NCBI RefSeq assembly: GCF_003634775.1
Contig: NZ_RBXB01000002.1
Location: 372,001-436,000, forward strand
Length of the DNA stretch: 64,000 bases
Direction: 5' to 3'
DNA from: Chryseobacterium defluvii
GTDB taxonomy: Bacteria > Bacteroidota > Bacteroidia > Flavobacteriales > Weeksellaceae
Shown: positions 1 to 8,850 of the stretch, in pieces
Layout of the letters: every line of letters starts with the position of its first letter
How positions within the stretch are numbered: position 1 is the first letter of the stretch
Program-made: the position numbers and the translations under genes
The notes under the pieces: generated by a model
Told to the model about the DNA's origin: nothing
What the model saw: only the letters and a program-made list of their open reading frames with translations
Database searches by the model: none

Positions 1-309
1 GCCGGAAGGAATAGACCAGTTATACATGGGGGTACCAATGACATAGATATCATTTTCCTTAAGCTCTTTTATAAGCTGATCACTCAGCTCTAATTCTTTT
101 TGGTTTTCTTCTGTTCTGTCTGACGGTTTTTTGAATGCTCCTGCGATCCAGGATTCATTAATGTTGGGGATAGTACTAATTCCGGTTTCTCTGTAAGTAA
201 ATACATCAAGAGGGTGCTTGGCTTTCCAGTTTTCAACAAAAAGGTCGGTTAATCTTCTGCTGTAAGATCTTGTGTTTCTCACACTGGCATTAATAATCAA
301 TATTTTCAT
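1..309 (-). CDS. FMN-dependent NADH-azoreductase / flavodoxin-fold oxidoreductase, N-terminal part
   Basis: The frame starts at ATG 307-309 and runs off the left edge, leaving about 103 residues. The N-terminus KILIINASVR is the first strand and FMN-phosphate loop of the flavodoxin-like fold, and GTPMYNWSIPSG near the edge is the flavin-contacting PMYN motif of AzoR-type enzymes. Such enzymes are cytoplasmic and reduce quinones or azo compounds with NAD(P)H. It lies 59 bases downstream of the Crp-type regulator on the same strand, so the two may be cotranscribed and the regulator may control it (inference). The C-terminal half is outside the window, so exact subfamily is open. Confidence 0.8.
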   Translation of the reverse strand, partial: MKILIINASVRNTRSYSRRLTDLFVENWKAKHPLDVFTYRETGISTIPNINESWIAGAFKKPSDRTEENQKELELSDQLIKELKENDIYVIGTPMYNWSIPSG

Positions 310-368
310 AATGGTAAATTGTATACCTCAAAATTCTTGATAATTAAGTCCGGAAAAATTGATCTAGT

Positions 369-950
369 TCAAGATGATTTATTTTTTTTTTTTTTGATCC
401 TGCTGATAAATTCTGCTGAGACTCCTAAATAAGAAGCGATTAAATACTGTGGAACTTTGGCGGCTATATCGGGATAGGACTCCAGGAAATAAAGGTATTT
501 CTGTTCAGCCTTATACATATTATTAAATACAATTCTTTTCTCCAGTGTTCCAAGGTATCCTTCTAAAATAATTCTAAAATACCTTTCCAGGGAAGGTATT
601 TCTTGCAGCAGTTTTTGAAAAGAGCTATAACTGATCTGTAAAAGAGTGGTTTTCTCTATTGCCTGTATGTTATACATAGAGGCTTTTTGTCTGGAAAAGC
701 TATGGATATCGGTTGCCCACCAATCATCAATAGCTAAAAAAAGAATTTCTTCATTACCGTTTTCAGGATTGATGCAGAAAGCTTTTAAAGCACCGGATAC
801 CACATAATTGTCATAGCGGCAGATATCGCCATTTCTTAAAAGAAATTCACCTTTTTCCAAAGTCTTTTCTGTCCACAGGTTTTTAAAACCCGAAATTTCC
901 TCCGGACTCAATCTGACATGCTGCGAAATATTTTTAATTAATGTTTCCAT
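369..950 (-). CDS. Crp/Fnr-family transcriptional regulator
   Basis: 193 residues. Residues about 25-120 form a cyclic-nucleotide-binding-like beta roll (LEKGEFLLRNGDICRYDNYV followed by VSGALKAF); residues 140-193 carry a short helix-turn-helix ending IASYLGVSAEFISRIKKK. The typical cAMP phosphate-binding cassette is not obvious, as in many Bacteroidota homologues that act without cAMP. The C-terminus ends in a lysine run shortly after the recognition helix, which is compact for the family. It is upstream of and co-oriented with the azoreductase; local redox or xenobiotic control of that gene is an inference from position only. Confidence 0.85.
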   Translation of the reverse strand: METLIKNISQHVRLSPEEISGFKNLWTEKTLEKGEFLLRNGDICRYDNYVVSGALKAFCINPENGNEEILFLAIDDWWATDIHSFSRQKASMYNIQAIEKTTLLQISYSSFQKLLQEIPSLERYFRIILEGYLGTLEKRIVFNNMYKAEQKYLYFLESYPDIAAKVPQYLIASYLGVSAEFISRIKKKKNKSS

Positions 951-1106
951 TCACAAGTATGAAAGTACAATGAGAATTTGTCAGGGTTAAAAAAAGAATA
1001 TTATTCACTGCTAATTTAAAAAATATAATTGTGAAATCTTATTTCTAATAAGTATGAATAGTTATTAATACCGGTTTTGGCTATACTGTTTATTAGATTT
1101 ATCATG

Positions 1107-1114
1107 TATCTTTG
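1107..1114 (+). promoter_or_regulatory. -7 element of the sdaA promoter
   Basis: TATCTTTG matches the Bacteroidota -7 consensus TAnnTTTG exactly. Transcription would start around 1119-1121. This excludes an in-frame TTG at 1112, which lies inside the element, and supports ATG 1139 with a 5' leader of about 20 bases. A TTTG at 1076-1079 is too far (27 bases) to be a standard -33 box. Confidence 0.6.
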
Positions 1115-1138
1115 TATAAGCAAAATGAAGAACCATTT

Positions 1139-2557
1139 ATGGAGTCTATATCAGTTTTTGAAATCATTAAAGTAGGAATCGGCCCGTCCAGTTCGCATAC
1201 AATGGGGCCGTGGAATGCAGCCGCTGCATTTATCAGAATTCTTAATAGAGAAAGATCGGTTGCCGAGGTGAAAGAGGTTTTTCTTGAATTTTTCGGTTCC
1301 CTTGCCAAAACAGGCATCGGACATGGAACTGATATTGCCGGAATGCTTGGCTTGAATGGGGAAGATTTCAAAACAATAGATACCTCAAAAATCGATGAAA
1401 AAGTAGCAAGAATTAAGAATGACCAGATTCTTAATTTAGGAGGCGAAAAAGAGATCCCGTTTATCTACGGCCATCATTTGGTTCTGAATATGCAGAAATC
1501 CCTGGATTTTCACCCTAATGGAATGATTTTCAAGGCTATTTTTGAAGATGGAACTGAGCTTGTACAGGATTTTTATTCTGTAGGGGGAGGTTTCATTGCA
1601 AGCCAGGAAAAAAACTCTATCCAAAAACACTGCATACGTACATTATATCCTTGTCACCATGGTTCAGACATTGTAAAATATTGTGAGAAGCTTGGGTTAA
1701 AAAAGGTTTCGGATTTAATTTTAATGAATGAAGAAAGCTGGAGATCAAAGGAAGAAACCAGACAGGAAGCCCTTTATATCTGGCAACAGATCAAAGAATG
1801 CATTTATAAGGGCGTAAACAAAGAAGGGGTCCTTCCGGGAGGCCTGAATGTTACCCGAAGAGCGGCAGGAATCAACCGAAAGCTTTTAGGCGATAAGGTC
1901 TACAGAAATCTTGATGAATGGTTCCAACAGGTCGTAGATGCAGAAGAAAACTTTACCAATATCAATAAATGGATAGCATGCTTTGCGTTGGCTGTAAATG
2001 AAGAAAATGCAAGCTTCGGAAGAATAATCACAGCACCTACCAACGGAGCAAGTGGAGTTATCCCGGCCGTTTTGATGTATTCCCAGGCTTTTACCCCCTT
2101 TACAAGTGAAGATGACATTGTAAGGTTTTTATTAGTGGCAGGAGAGATTGGGACTTTATTCAAAAAGAATGCTACTATTTCCGCTGCAATGGGAGGATGT
2201 CAGGCTGAAGTTGGCGTTTCATCGGCAATGGCAGCGGCAGGTTTAACAGAGATTTTAGGCGGTAGCGTAGGACAGGTTTTAATGGCCGCAGAAATCGCTA
2301 TGGAACATCATTTAGGCTTAACCTGTGACCCGATCAAAGGGTTGGTACAGATTCCTTGTATTGAAAGAAATACGATGGGAGCCATCAAAGCCATTACCGC
2401 AGCTAATATAGCCTTGGAAAGTGATCCGGGCAAAGCAAAAGTAAGTCTTGATGAGGTAATCCAGACCATGTGGGAAACGGCCCTTTCCATGAGCGATCGT
2501 TTTAAGGAAACTTCGGAAGGTGGATTAGCTATTGCAGTGAATGTGCCGGAATGTTAG
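1139..2557 (+). CDS. sdaA: L-serine dehydratase (ammonia-lyase), single-chain iron-sulfur type
   Basis: Deaminates L-serine to pyruvate and ammonia in the cytoplasm using a 4Fe-4S cluster. About 473 residues from ATG 1139. The N-terminal beta domain begins ESISVFEIIKVGIGPSSSHT, typical of the family, and the C-terminal alpha domain holds the cluster-associated cysteines in GGCQAEVGVSSAMAAAGL, CDPIKGLVQIPC and the APTNGASGVIPAV segment. Both domains are fused, as in E. coli SdaA rather than the split Bacillus form. The start was chosen because an earlier TTG falls within the promoter -7 element. It is monocistronic and convergent with the next gene, 16 bases apart. Confidence 0.95.
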   Translation: MESISVFEIIKVGIGPSSSHTMGPWNAAAAFIRILNRERSVAEVKEVFLEFFGSLAKTGIGHGTDIAGMLGLNGEDFKTIDTSKIDEKVARIKNDQILNLGGEKEIPFIYGHHLVLNMQKSLDFHPNGMIFKAIFEDGTELVQDFYSVGGGFIASQEKNSIQKHCIRTLYPCHHGSDIVKYCEKLGLKKVSDLILMNEESWRSKEETRQEALYIWQQIKECIYKGVNKEGVLPGGLNVTRRAAGINRKLLGDKVYRNLDEWFQQVVDAEENFTNINKWIACFALAVNEENASFGRIITAPTNGASGVIPAVLMYSQAFTPFTSEDDIVRFLLVAGEIGTLFKKNATISAAMGGCQAEVGVSSAMAAAGLTEILGGSVGQVLMAAEIAMEHHLGLTCDPIKGLVQIPCIERNTMGAIKAITAANIALESDPGKAKVSLDEVIQTMWETALSMSDRFKETSEGGLAIAVNVPEC

Positions 2558-2573
2558 AATTATTAATGTTCAG

Positions 2574-3485
2574 CTACTTCCGCTTAAAAGTTTTTGTTAT
2601 TTTTTTAAATGTCTCTAAATATTTTTCAAAATTTTCCTTAGTCTGCCCAACTATCATATAGTAGTCACCTTTATCGTTGAATAGCATAGCTTGATAGATA
2701 AGTTCAGGGATATTATTTTTTGTTTTACCATTGGCAATTATTTCGTAGCCATTTAAATTGTCTATGGTTATCTCATTGATTTGTTTTATGATGCTTTGGT
2801 TGCCATTTGGAAGTTTTTTTAATCTTTCTTCAGCATATTTTTTTCGATTTTGAGTGGGAACTTTCCCAATTGAATTCCCTACTATTAAAATGGGCTTTTC
2901 GGTGGGGATTTTTCCATCTGTTGAATAAAGCAAACTACCAGACATGTACTTTATAAGTTTAAAGTCTGTATTCGAGGTATCAACGGTAAAAATCGCTGCG
3001 TCCAGTGGACTTTCGTTTTGTGATTGGTCGTACACCGTTGAAAGTAATGCCTCTTTAATTATAGGCTCAATAGATTTTGAGACTTCAGGATAAATTCCGC
3101 TAACTAAAATGGTTTGTTGCGCATCACCAAAAACAAGGATTTGTTTAAAGTAATTCGTTTCATTCGCTGATTGTGTCACATTAAAAAAAGTAGCCTTAGA
3201 GTTTTTGAAGTCAATAGTTTGCTTTTTTATAAGTGTCATTCCTTTCATCTTTAAAGCATCAGCAGTAAACCCATCAATAATAGATTGATAGGGAGCGGGA
3301 ATTTCAGTAATCATTATTGACGTTCCTGTTTCATTATTCTGAAATCCACTAAAATTTGAGGCTATAACAAATCCGTCGGGCGGAATTAGACTACACTTCG
3401 TTCCGGGAACTTTTATTAAATCTTTCGTTTGTCCGAAGCAAACCTGTCCAATTAATAATAATCCAATTAATAATATTTTTTTCAT
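2574..3485 (-). CDS. secreted protein of unknown function
   Basis: 303 residues starting with a clear type I signal peptide (MKKILLIGLLLIGQVCFG, cleavage before QTK). The mature part starts LIKVPGTKCSLIPPDGF and continues as a mixed alpha/beta protein with no catalytic motif that I recognise; it resembles periplasmic or surface proteins of Bacteroidota that carry a PsbP/DUF1795-like fold (SLIPPDGF...FSGFQN), but this is a weak resemblance. Its own -7 element lies at 3515-3522, between it and tyrA, so it is probably transcribed alone. Confidence 0.75.
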   Translation of the reverse strand: MKKILLIGLLLIGQVCFGQTKDLIKVPGTKCSLIPPDGFVIASNFSGFQNNETGTSIMITEIPAPYQSIIDGFTADALKMKGMTLIKKQTIDFKNSKATFFNVTQSANETNYFKQILVFGDAQQTILVSGIYPEVSKSIEPIIKEALLSTVYDQSQNESPLDAAIFTVDTSNTDFKLIKYMSGSLLYSTDGKIPTEKPILIVGNSIGKVPTQNRKKYAEERLKKLPNGNQSIIKQINEITIDNLNGYEIIANGKTKNNIPELIYQAMLFNDKGDYYMIVGQTKENFEKYLETFKKITKTFKRK

Positions 3486-3514
3486 ATTTATGTGTCTTTT
3501 AAATTTGCAATATC

Positions 3515-3522
3515 CAAATATA
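3515..3522 (-). promoter_or_regulatory. -7 element for the secreted protein gene
   Basis: On the minus strand the bases read TATATTTG, an exact TAnnTTTG, ending about 30 bases before the ATG at 3485. No good -33 box is visible at 18-22 bases. Confidence 0.45.
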
Positions 3523-3538
3523 CGTATTCCGTGAGTTA

Positions 3539-4384
3539 TTACTTATCAAGTATTCCTCTTATTTTATTTGCATTCTTGATCAGTTCCCCCAAATACTCAT
3601 AATTTTCCTTTTCCAAAGCTGCTTTGAATTTTCTAAGCTGGGAAATATGCTCATTCAGAACATCCAGAACATTCTCTTTGTTTTGCTTAAAAATAGGAAC
3701 CCACATTTCCGGATGGGATTTTGCCAAACGTACCGTACTTGAAAAACCAGAACTTGCCAACTGAAAAATAGTCTCTTCTTCACGCTCTTTTTCCAAAACG
3801 GTATTCGCTAATGCATAAGACGTGATATGGGAAATATGGGAAATATAAGCCGTGTGAATATCATGATCTTCCGCATTCATATAGATTTTGTGCATATCAA
3901 GGCCTTCAATGATTTTTTCTACCAGATTCAGTGCATCTTCTGCGGATTCTTCCTTATTGCAGATGACTCCTGCTTTTCCTGAAAAACTATCTGTAATAGC
4001 TGATTTTGGACCACTATTCTCCGTACCCCACATCGGATGGAACGCTACAAACCTGGAACGTTTTGGATGGTTTTTAACGGCCTTTACGATTCCTGCTTTG
4101 GTGGAACCTGCATCCATGACCGTCTGATGACCGGAAATTAAATCCAGAACATCCGGCAAAATCTTTCTTGCCGCATCTACAGGAATAGCAATGATGATGA
4201 GATCGGAATTTTTAATTCCATATTCAAGATCTACTTTGGCGTCAATGATTTTTAAATCCAGAGCTTCATTAAGATGCATGTCGCTGTTGTCAACTCCGTA
4301 AATAAAATCAACAATTCCTTTTTCTCTTAATTTTAAAGCGATCGAACCCCCGATTAAACCTACACCAATAATACTGATTTTCAT
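3539..4384 (-). CDS. tyrA: prephenate dehydrogenase
   Basis: Oxidatively decarboxylates prephenate to 4-hydroxyphenylpyruvate, the committed step to tyrosine. 281 residues: the Rossmann domain starts ISIIGVGLIGGSIA (GxGxxG at residues 7-12), followed by DAGSTKAGIV and the prephenate-binding HPMWGTENSGP, then the all-helical dimerisation domain with HDIHTAYISHISH. There is no fused chorismate mutase or ACT domain, so feedback by tyrosine would not use an ACT domain in this chain. Upstream lies a Tyr-rich leader peptide and a terminator hairpin (4407-4508), which suggests transcription attenuation by charged tRNA-Tyr. Confidence 0.95.
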   Translation of the reverse strand: MKISIIGVGLIGGSIALKLREKGIVDFIYGVDNSDMHLNEALDLKIIDAKVDLEYGIKNSDLIIIAIPVDAARKILPDVLDLISGHQTVMDAGSTKAGIVKAVKNHPKRSRFVAFHPMWGTENSGPKSAITDSFSGKAGVICNKEESAEDALNLVEKIIEGLDMHKIYMNAEDHDIHTAYISHISHITSYALANTVLEKEREEETIFQLASSGFSSTVRLAKSHPEMWVPIFKQNKENVLDVLNEHISQLRKFKAALEKENYEYLGELIKNANKIRGILDK

Positions 4385-4400
4385 TTCTCTCTATTTTTTA

Positions 4401-4431
4401 AAATAAAAAACCCCGTCCAGGACGAGGTTTT
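4401..4431 (-). terminator. intrinsic terminator / attenuator hairpin before tyrA
   Basis: Arms at 4407-4418 and 4420-4431 pair over 12 positions with one G-T wobble (AAAACCTCGTCC against GGACGGGGTTTT on the minus strand), followed on the minus strand by a T tract. It lies 22 bases before the tyrA ATG and after a Tyr-rich reading frame, so it is placed as an attenuator; it could also stop transcripts from the antiporter gene upstream. Confidence 0.75.
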
Positions 4432-4451
4432 AAGTTATATACATTAGAATC

Positions 4452-4508
4452 CTATCCCAGATCTGAGCTAAAAATTCTATAATAATATGTTCCGTTATTT
4501 GTAATCAC
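4452..4508 (-). CDS. candidate tyrosine leader peptide of the tyrA attenuator
   Basis: GTG at 4506-4508 opens an 18-codon frame reading MITNNGTYYYRIFSSDLG and closing with TAG at 4452-4454. Three consecutive TAT codons (8-10) and a Phe codon suit sensing of tyrosine and phenylalanine supply. The frame ends 21 bases before the 5' arm of the terminator hairpin. The -7-like element ends 4 bases before the GTG, so translation would be leaderless or nearly so. GTG initiation on such an RNA is the weak point. Confidence 0.55.
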   Translation of the reverse strand: MITNNGTYYYRIFSSDLG

Positions 4509-4512
4509 AAAG

Positions 4513-4543
4513 CGAAGGTATAAAATATTTTTCAAGTATAAAA
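4513..4543 (-). promoter_or_regulatory. tyrA promoter
   Basis: Minus-strand TACCTTCG at 4513-4520 differs from TAnnTTTG at one base; a TTTT at 4540-4543 stands 19 bases upstream in the -33 position. Confidence 0.4.
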
Positions 4544-4638
4544 TAGGGACTAGTGAATTTTGCGGTGCAAGTCAATTAACTTCGTTGTGAATTTTAAATT
4601 GACTGTTCACCTGCTCAGCAGAATTCACCGTTGACAAA

Positions 4639-6915
4639 TTATGGGTTAGAAATAATAAGAGTTGATGGAATATCCGATAACCACAGGCTTTTTGAATCAA
4701 TCAGGTTTTTCCAGCTTTTGCTGCTGATCAGCATTAAATCCTGGGAACTTAAAAATTCTTTTTCAATCTTTTTCTCGTTATACAGGGTAATGTGATTCGG
4801 AGCCACCTGTTCAATACCTCTGATCAATTCTTTTACTTCGATATTATTGCGGATCTGCCCTGCAACATCTAAAATAATGATCTGGGAATTGTTATTGTTG
4901 ATCAGTCTTTTTGCATATTCTAGCAGGTAAAAATCACTCAATTTGAAAATGGGGATAAATACCTTATCCGCAGATTTAAAATCTTTATCTACCAAAACGC
5001 CTACAGGAATATGGGTTTTATCTAAAATCTGTAAGGTGAAATCATCAAAAGGAGAGTTGTTGAAAATATAACTTTTACCTTTTACCGTATTCAAAAGTTT
5101 TTCAGGGTTAATGATTTTGGTGGTGAAACCTAATAATCTTCCCAGTAAGCTTCCTTCATACATGGATTTTCCTAGCATGATCAGCAAAAGGTCATAATTT
5201 CCTTTGTTTGAAATACTGGTCAGATCGTTTTCGATATCCGTAGAAGCTTTGAAAAGAGTAGTCACCTGAAGCTTAAGGTCATGCGAGGTTTCTATGACAT
5301 TTTTGAATTGCTGGCTTTCGTACTCATCAATTTCATAGGCATGCATTTCATCCACAGGGGCAATGTTCATGGCCGTGATGCTTTTGTTTCCGTTCATTTT
5401 ATTAGTGAAGTCATGAGCCAGTCTCAATAAAGTGCTTCCCGCTTCAGGCTTATCAAACGACAGCAAAACACGGTATTTGGAATCATTTTCAGGATGTTCC
5501 GGTTCGTCTTTTTTAGATTTGAACAGGAAGTTGATGAAATCAAGTGCAGGACCTGTCATGAAAGTAGTGAATAGAGCCATAATTACCATCATGGCAAAAA
5601 TTTCAGGGCTTAGAACTCCCAGATCGTAGCCAATATTGAGAACGATAAGTTCCATTAATCCTCTCGTATTCATTAAGGCGCCAATCGTTAAACTCTCTTT
5701 CCAGTTGATGCCGAGAAACCTGGCCGTTAAAGCACTTCCTGCGAATTTCCCTACAACTGCGGTTAAAATTATGAATCCGGCAGTTATCCATAGATGAGAA
5801 TCATTTAATAGTCCTATTTGTGTACGGAGCCCTGTGAATACAAAGAATAAAGGAAGCAAAAGAACCAATGCCACATCTTCTACCTTATCGATGAAAAGGG
5901 TGCGGAATTTTGCATTTTCCGGCATAATGGCTCCTGCCATAAAGGCACCGAATAATGCATGGATACCGATTACTTCCGTTGCATAAGAAGAAAGAATCAG
6001 TGTAAGAAAGAATATGGCAACCATGGGTTTGCTGATGGTGCTTTTACCTGCCTGCAAATCGCCCACTCTTTTTAAGAAAGGCTTTACGATTTTGATCATT
6101 AAAAACACATAAGCAATGGCCATAATAATAACATATATGGAACTTGCAAATGAACCTGCTTTTACAATAGCAATTACTGCGGCCAGGATACACCATGCCG
6201 TAATATCATCGGCTGCGGCACAGGTAATTACAATGGTGCCCAATTTTGTTTTTTGGAGATTTCTTTCCTGTACGATCCTCGCCAACACGGGAAAAGCCGT
6301 GATACTCATGGCAATGGCAATAAATAAGGCAAAAGACGTAAACTGGATTCCGTCCGGAGCAAATTCCTGGTAAATATAATAAGAGAGACCGATCCCTAAT
6401 GCAAAGGGAATAATGATACTTGCATGGCTGATTACTACGGCATCATGGGCCTTTTTCCTTAAAACGCCAAGATCGAGCTCCATTCCTACAATATACATAA
6501 AAAGGATAAGCCCTATCTGGCTCAGAAACTGTAAATTCCCTAATGATTCTTTCGGGAAAAGGAAAGCGGAAAATTCAGGGAAGTACATTCCTACAAGCGA
6601 CGGGCCTAAAACAATACCGGCAACCATTTCACCAATTACGGTAGGCTGCTTTATTTTCATGCAGATCCAGCCGAAGAGTCTTGCTACAAGGATAATGGTG
6701 ACAATTTGTGCCAGCAGCAACGCTAAAGGATGGTGAAGATTGGTCTTAAAAGACTCCACAAAGTTATCCCAGGTAGAACCTGTATTCGTTTTTAGGACAA
6801 TACTTTCTTTCACCTCCAATGTCTGTCCTTCGATGATGAAGTAGTACATCAGGCAAGAAAATACAACAATGGTGCTTATGTAAAAGATAATGCTTTTATA
6901 TTTCCCCCAATTCAT
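4639..6915 (-). CDS. CPA2-family cation:proton antiporter with C-terminal UspA-like region
   Basis: About 758 residues from ATG 6915; a TTG further upstream at 6936 would add seven residues and is less likely. One N-terminal membrane helix (IIFYISTIVVFSCLMYYFII) precedes the 12-13 helix Na+/H+ exchanger core (residues about 70-460) with GEMVAGIVLGPSLVG, FMYIVGMELD and ALFGAFMAGAIMP, signatures of the KefB/CPA2 branch. The final 270 residues are cytoplasmic and resemble tandem universal stress folds (VLLSFDKPEAGSTLLRLAHDF) rather than a TrkA-N/RCK domain. Likely exchanges K+ or Na+ for H+ across the inner membrane; the ion is not determinable here. Confidence 0.88.
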   Translation of the reverse strand: MNWGKYKSIIFYISTIVVFSCLMYYFIIEGQTLEVKESIVLKTNTGSTWDNFVESFKTNLHHPLALLLAQIVTIILVARLFGWICMKIKQPTVIGEMVAGIVLGPSLVGMYFPEFSAFLFPKESLGNLQFLSQIGLILFMYIVGMELDLGVLRKKAHDAVVISHASIIIPFALGIGLSYYIYQEFAPDGIQFTSFALFIAIAMSITAFPVLARIVQERNLQKTKLGTIVITCAAADDITAWCILAAVIAIVKAGSFASSIYVIIMAIAYVFLMIKIVKPFLKRVGDLQAGKSTISKPMVAIFFLTLILSSYATEVIGIHALFGAFMAGAIMPENAKFRTLFIDKVEDVALVLLLPLFFVFTGLRTQIGLLNDSHLWITAGFIILTAVVGKFAGSALTARFLGINWKESLTIGALMNTRGLMELIVLNIGYDLGVLSPEIFAMMVIMALFTTFMTGPALDFINFLFKSKKDEPEHPENDSKYRVLLSFDKPEAGSTLLRLAHDFTNKMNGNKSITAMNIAPVDEMHAYEIDEYESQQFKNVIETSHDLKLQVTTLFKASTDIENDLTSISNKGNYDLLLIMLGKSMYEGSLLGRLLGFTTKIINPEKLLNTVKGKSYIFNNSPFDDFTLQILDKTHIPVGVLVDKDFKSADKVFIPIFKLSDFYLLEYAKRLINNNNSQIIILDVAGQIRNNIEVKELIRGIEQVAPNHITLYNEKKIEKEFLSSQDLMLISSKSWKNLIDSKSLWLSDIPSTLIISNP

Positions 6916-7012
6916 AACTCCGTATTTTAAGTGCAAAGTTGAGAAGAATATATTGATATTAAATTATATTCTTTCTGAAATGTAATGAAGGTTTCAAAAA
7001 ATGTAATAAAAT

Positions 7013-7723
7013 CTACTTGCCGAATAGCTTTGCGAGAGAGTTTTTATAAGCTTCTCCAATCGGTAATCTGAGAAAATTCTCGCCATCTGCTGAAATGGTA
7101 GTGATGACCTCATGGGTTGAAAATACTTTGATAGAAGACAGTGCAATGATTTCTTTTTTATTCACCTGTGCAAAATCTTTGGCAGGCAACATTTCCAGCA
7201 GGTTTTTAAAGCTTAAGTTTTTCAGAACGATGGCAGTTCCGTCATTCAGAATGATATCTTTATCCCGGCTGTCAATTTCGGAGGTTTTAATATAAGCAAT
7301 CTGTTCTGTGAAGATAACCGTTTTTCCTATATTGGTATTCCACTCGATAAAGTCTTTTTTTTGTGAGGAGGATACCAATTGTTGGGCTTTTTCAAAAGCC
7401 TGGGCCAATCTTTCTTTTTTGATGGGTTTCCTTACGTAATCCACAACATTTAGATCAAATGCTTCTGCCGCATATTCTTTATAAGCAGTGGTAAAGATGA
7501 TTTTCTTGTAGTCGGAGATCAGTTCGGCAACCTGAAGCCCTGTCATTCCGGGCATTTCGATATCTAAAATACAGACGTTGCAATCAATCTGATCGATTTC
7601 GTTTAAAAAGATTTTAGGATCATTAAATGCTTTTACCACTTCTACATGATCGATCTGTTCACAAAGAAGCTTTAGATAACTTATCGCCAGTAATTCGTCA
7701 TCAAGAATAACGCATTTTATCAT
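7013..7723 (-). CDS. LytTR-family response regulator
   Basis: 236 residues. The receiver domain (1-120) has the acidic pair DD at 8-9, phospho-acceptor Asp in CILDIEMPGMTG, the conserved Thr-Ala (FTTAYKEYA) and Lys in YVRKPIKKER. The C-terminal LytTR DNA-binding domain spans about 140-236 (FTEQIAYIKTSEIDSRDKDI, FAQVNKKEIIALSSI). It overlaps the histidine kinase gene by 23 bases, so the pair is translationally coupled. Such systems in Bacteroidota usually pair with LytS-type kinases lacking a classical HisKA domain, as here. Confidence 0.93.
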   Translation of the reverse strand: MIKCVILDDELLAISYLKLLCEQIDHVEVVKAFNDPKIFLNEIDQIDCNVCILDIEMPGMTGLQVAELISDYKKIIFTTAYKEYAAEAFDLNVVDYVRKPIKKERLAQAFEKAQQLVSSSQKKDFIEWNTNIGKTVIFTEQIAYIKTSEIDSRDKDIILNDGTAIVLKNLSFKNLLEMLPAKDFAQVNKKEIIALSSIKVFSTHEVITTISADGENFLRLPIGEAYKNSLAKLFGK

Positions 7724-8471
7724 AGAATTCCCCTAAATTGATATTTAATTCGGCAGTGAAGATACCATTTTTTGAACTTTTGGTGAGCTTGTAATGATTA
7801 TTGTAGATCATTTTCAGCCTCTGATCCAGCGACTGGCTTCCAAAACCGCTTTTTTCCTTTTCCAATACATTCTTCAGGGAAGCTTTATTGCTTACTTTCA
7901 TGATGAATACCCCGCCTTCAAGCTCCATATGGACGGAAATAAACGAGTCTTGTGCCAGAAAATCAGTATGTTTAAAAGCATTTTCAATAAGATCGACTGA
8001 GATTAAAGGGGCAAACACCTTTTCTTCATATATAGCATCGGATTTATTGATCCTGGATTTGATCCTGAAATCGAAAAGGGGATTTATTTTGATCTTATTG
8101 ATTTCGATAAGGCTTAACGCAAAGTTCAGCTCTTCTTTAGGGCTCACAAACTTATTGTTGCTTTCATATAAAATATAATCCAGCACATTGGCAAGTTTAT
8201 CCAAAGACATGTACGTCTGATAAGCATGTGACTGAACGGAATTCAGGATGTTTTTGAATAAATGAGGATTGAGTTTGGTTCCGATGTGTTCCAGCTGAAC
8301 CTCATTCAGCTTTTGTTCAATCAGTTTATTGGTTTCCGAAAGTCGGGTATTTCGTTGTTTAAGCCTTTTATTTTGACCCCATAAATAAATACTTACCGTA
8401 AGAAAAAAGAAAACGGCAAAGACTCCAATGAATATCAGATAATCATGAATCATGTAGTAATTGCCCTCCAT
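7701..8471 (-). CDS. LytS-type sensor histidine kinase
   Basis: 256 residues: one N-terminal membrane helix (YLIFIGVFAVFFFLTVSIYL), a short coiled coil with RLKQRNTRLSETNKLIEQKL, then a His_kinase domain with phospho-acceptor His in KLNPHLFKNILNSVQ and an ATPase domain with the N box DLIENAFKH and the G-box segment GSQSLDQRLKMIYNNHY. No extracellular sensor domain is present, so the stimulus probably acts at the membrane or through a partner such as the small membrane protein encoded 7 bases upstream. ATG 8471 was kept; an alternative ATG at 8453 is preceded by GGAGGG. Confidence 0.93.
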   Translation of the reverse strand: MEGNYYMIHDYLIFIGVFAVFFFLTVSIYLWGQNKRLKQRNTRLSETNKLIEQKLNEVQLEHIGTKLNPHLFKNILNSVQSHAYQTYMSLDKLANVLDYILYESNNKFVSPKEELNFALSLIEINKIKINPLFDFRIKSRINKSDAIYEEKVFAPLISVDLIENAFKHTDFLAQDSFISVHMELEGGVFIMKVSNKASLKNVLEKEKSGFGSQSLDQRLKMIYNNHYKLTKSSKNGIFTAELNINLGEFYDKMRYS

Positions 8472-8478
8472 AAACGTG

Positions 8479-8850
8479 CTATTTAAGCTTTTTCAGACTG
8501 TTCAGTGTTGCAGTTTCCTCACATTTTTCATACGTGATTTCATATACCGGATTTTCCTTCGGATACATCAAAAGGTAATTCGGACAAGGTTTTTTCTGAG
8601 CCTGGCTTCGGTCAAAATCCACTTTTCCGAGGGTAATGATGCTGTCTCTTAGAAATTTCTCATCAATCTTATGGATACTCATTTCGCTTTTAAAGCTCTC
8701 AGAATATTTGAAATCCTTGGAAAGGGTTTCTGCAATAACACGGCTGTTTGGTAAATAGCCACTACAGCTCGCTCCCTTTTTGTTTAAAATAAAAAATACA
8801 ATGATAAGTCCCGGAATAAGACCGATTAAATAGAATTTCAGTTTTTTCAT
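8479..8850 (-). CDS. membrane-anchored protein of unknown function
   Basis: 123 residues with one N-terminal hydrophobic segment (FYLIGLIPGLIIVFFILN) and a periplasmic-side domain with four cysteines (CSGYLPNSRVIAETL, KKPCPNYLLMYP, YEKCEETATL). Bacteroidota carry a family of small proteins with this pattern next to alanine dehydrogenase; I do not know a function. Its ATG overlaps the ald stop codon by one base (TAATG) and the kinase gene follows after 7 bases, so it sits between metabolic enzyme and signalling pair in one operon and could be an accessory sensor (inference). Confidence 0.75.
   Translation of the reverse strand: MKKLKFYLIGLIPGLIIVFFILNKKGASCSGYLPNSRVIAETLSKDFKYSESFKSEMSIHKIDEKFLRDSIITLGKVDFDRSQAQKKPCPNYLLMYPKENPVYEITYEKCEETATLNSLKKLK

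Noticed and set aside
1112..1138. In-frame TTG start for serine dehydratase, nine codons upstream
   Set aside because: It overlaps the exact -7 promoter element TATCTTTG; ATG 1139 gives the conserved N-terminus.
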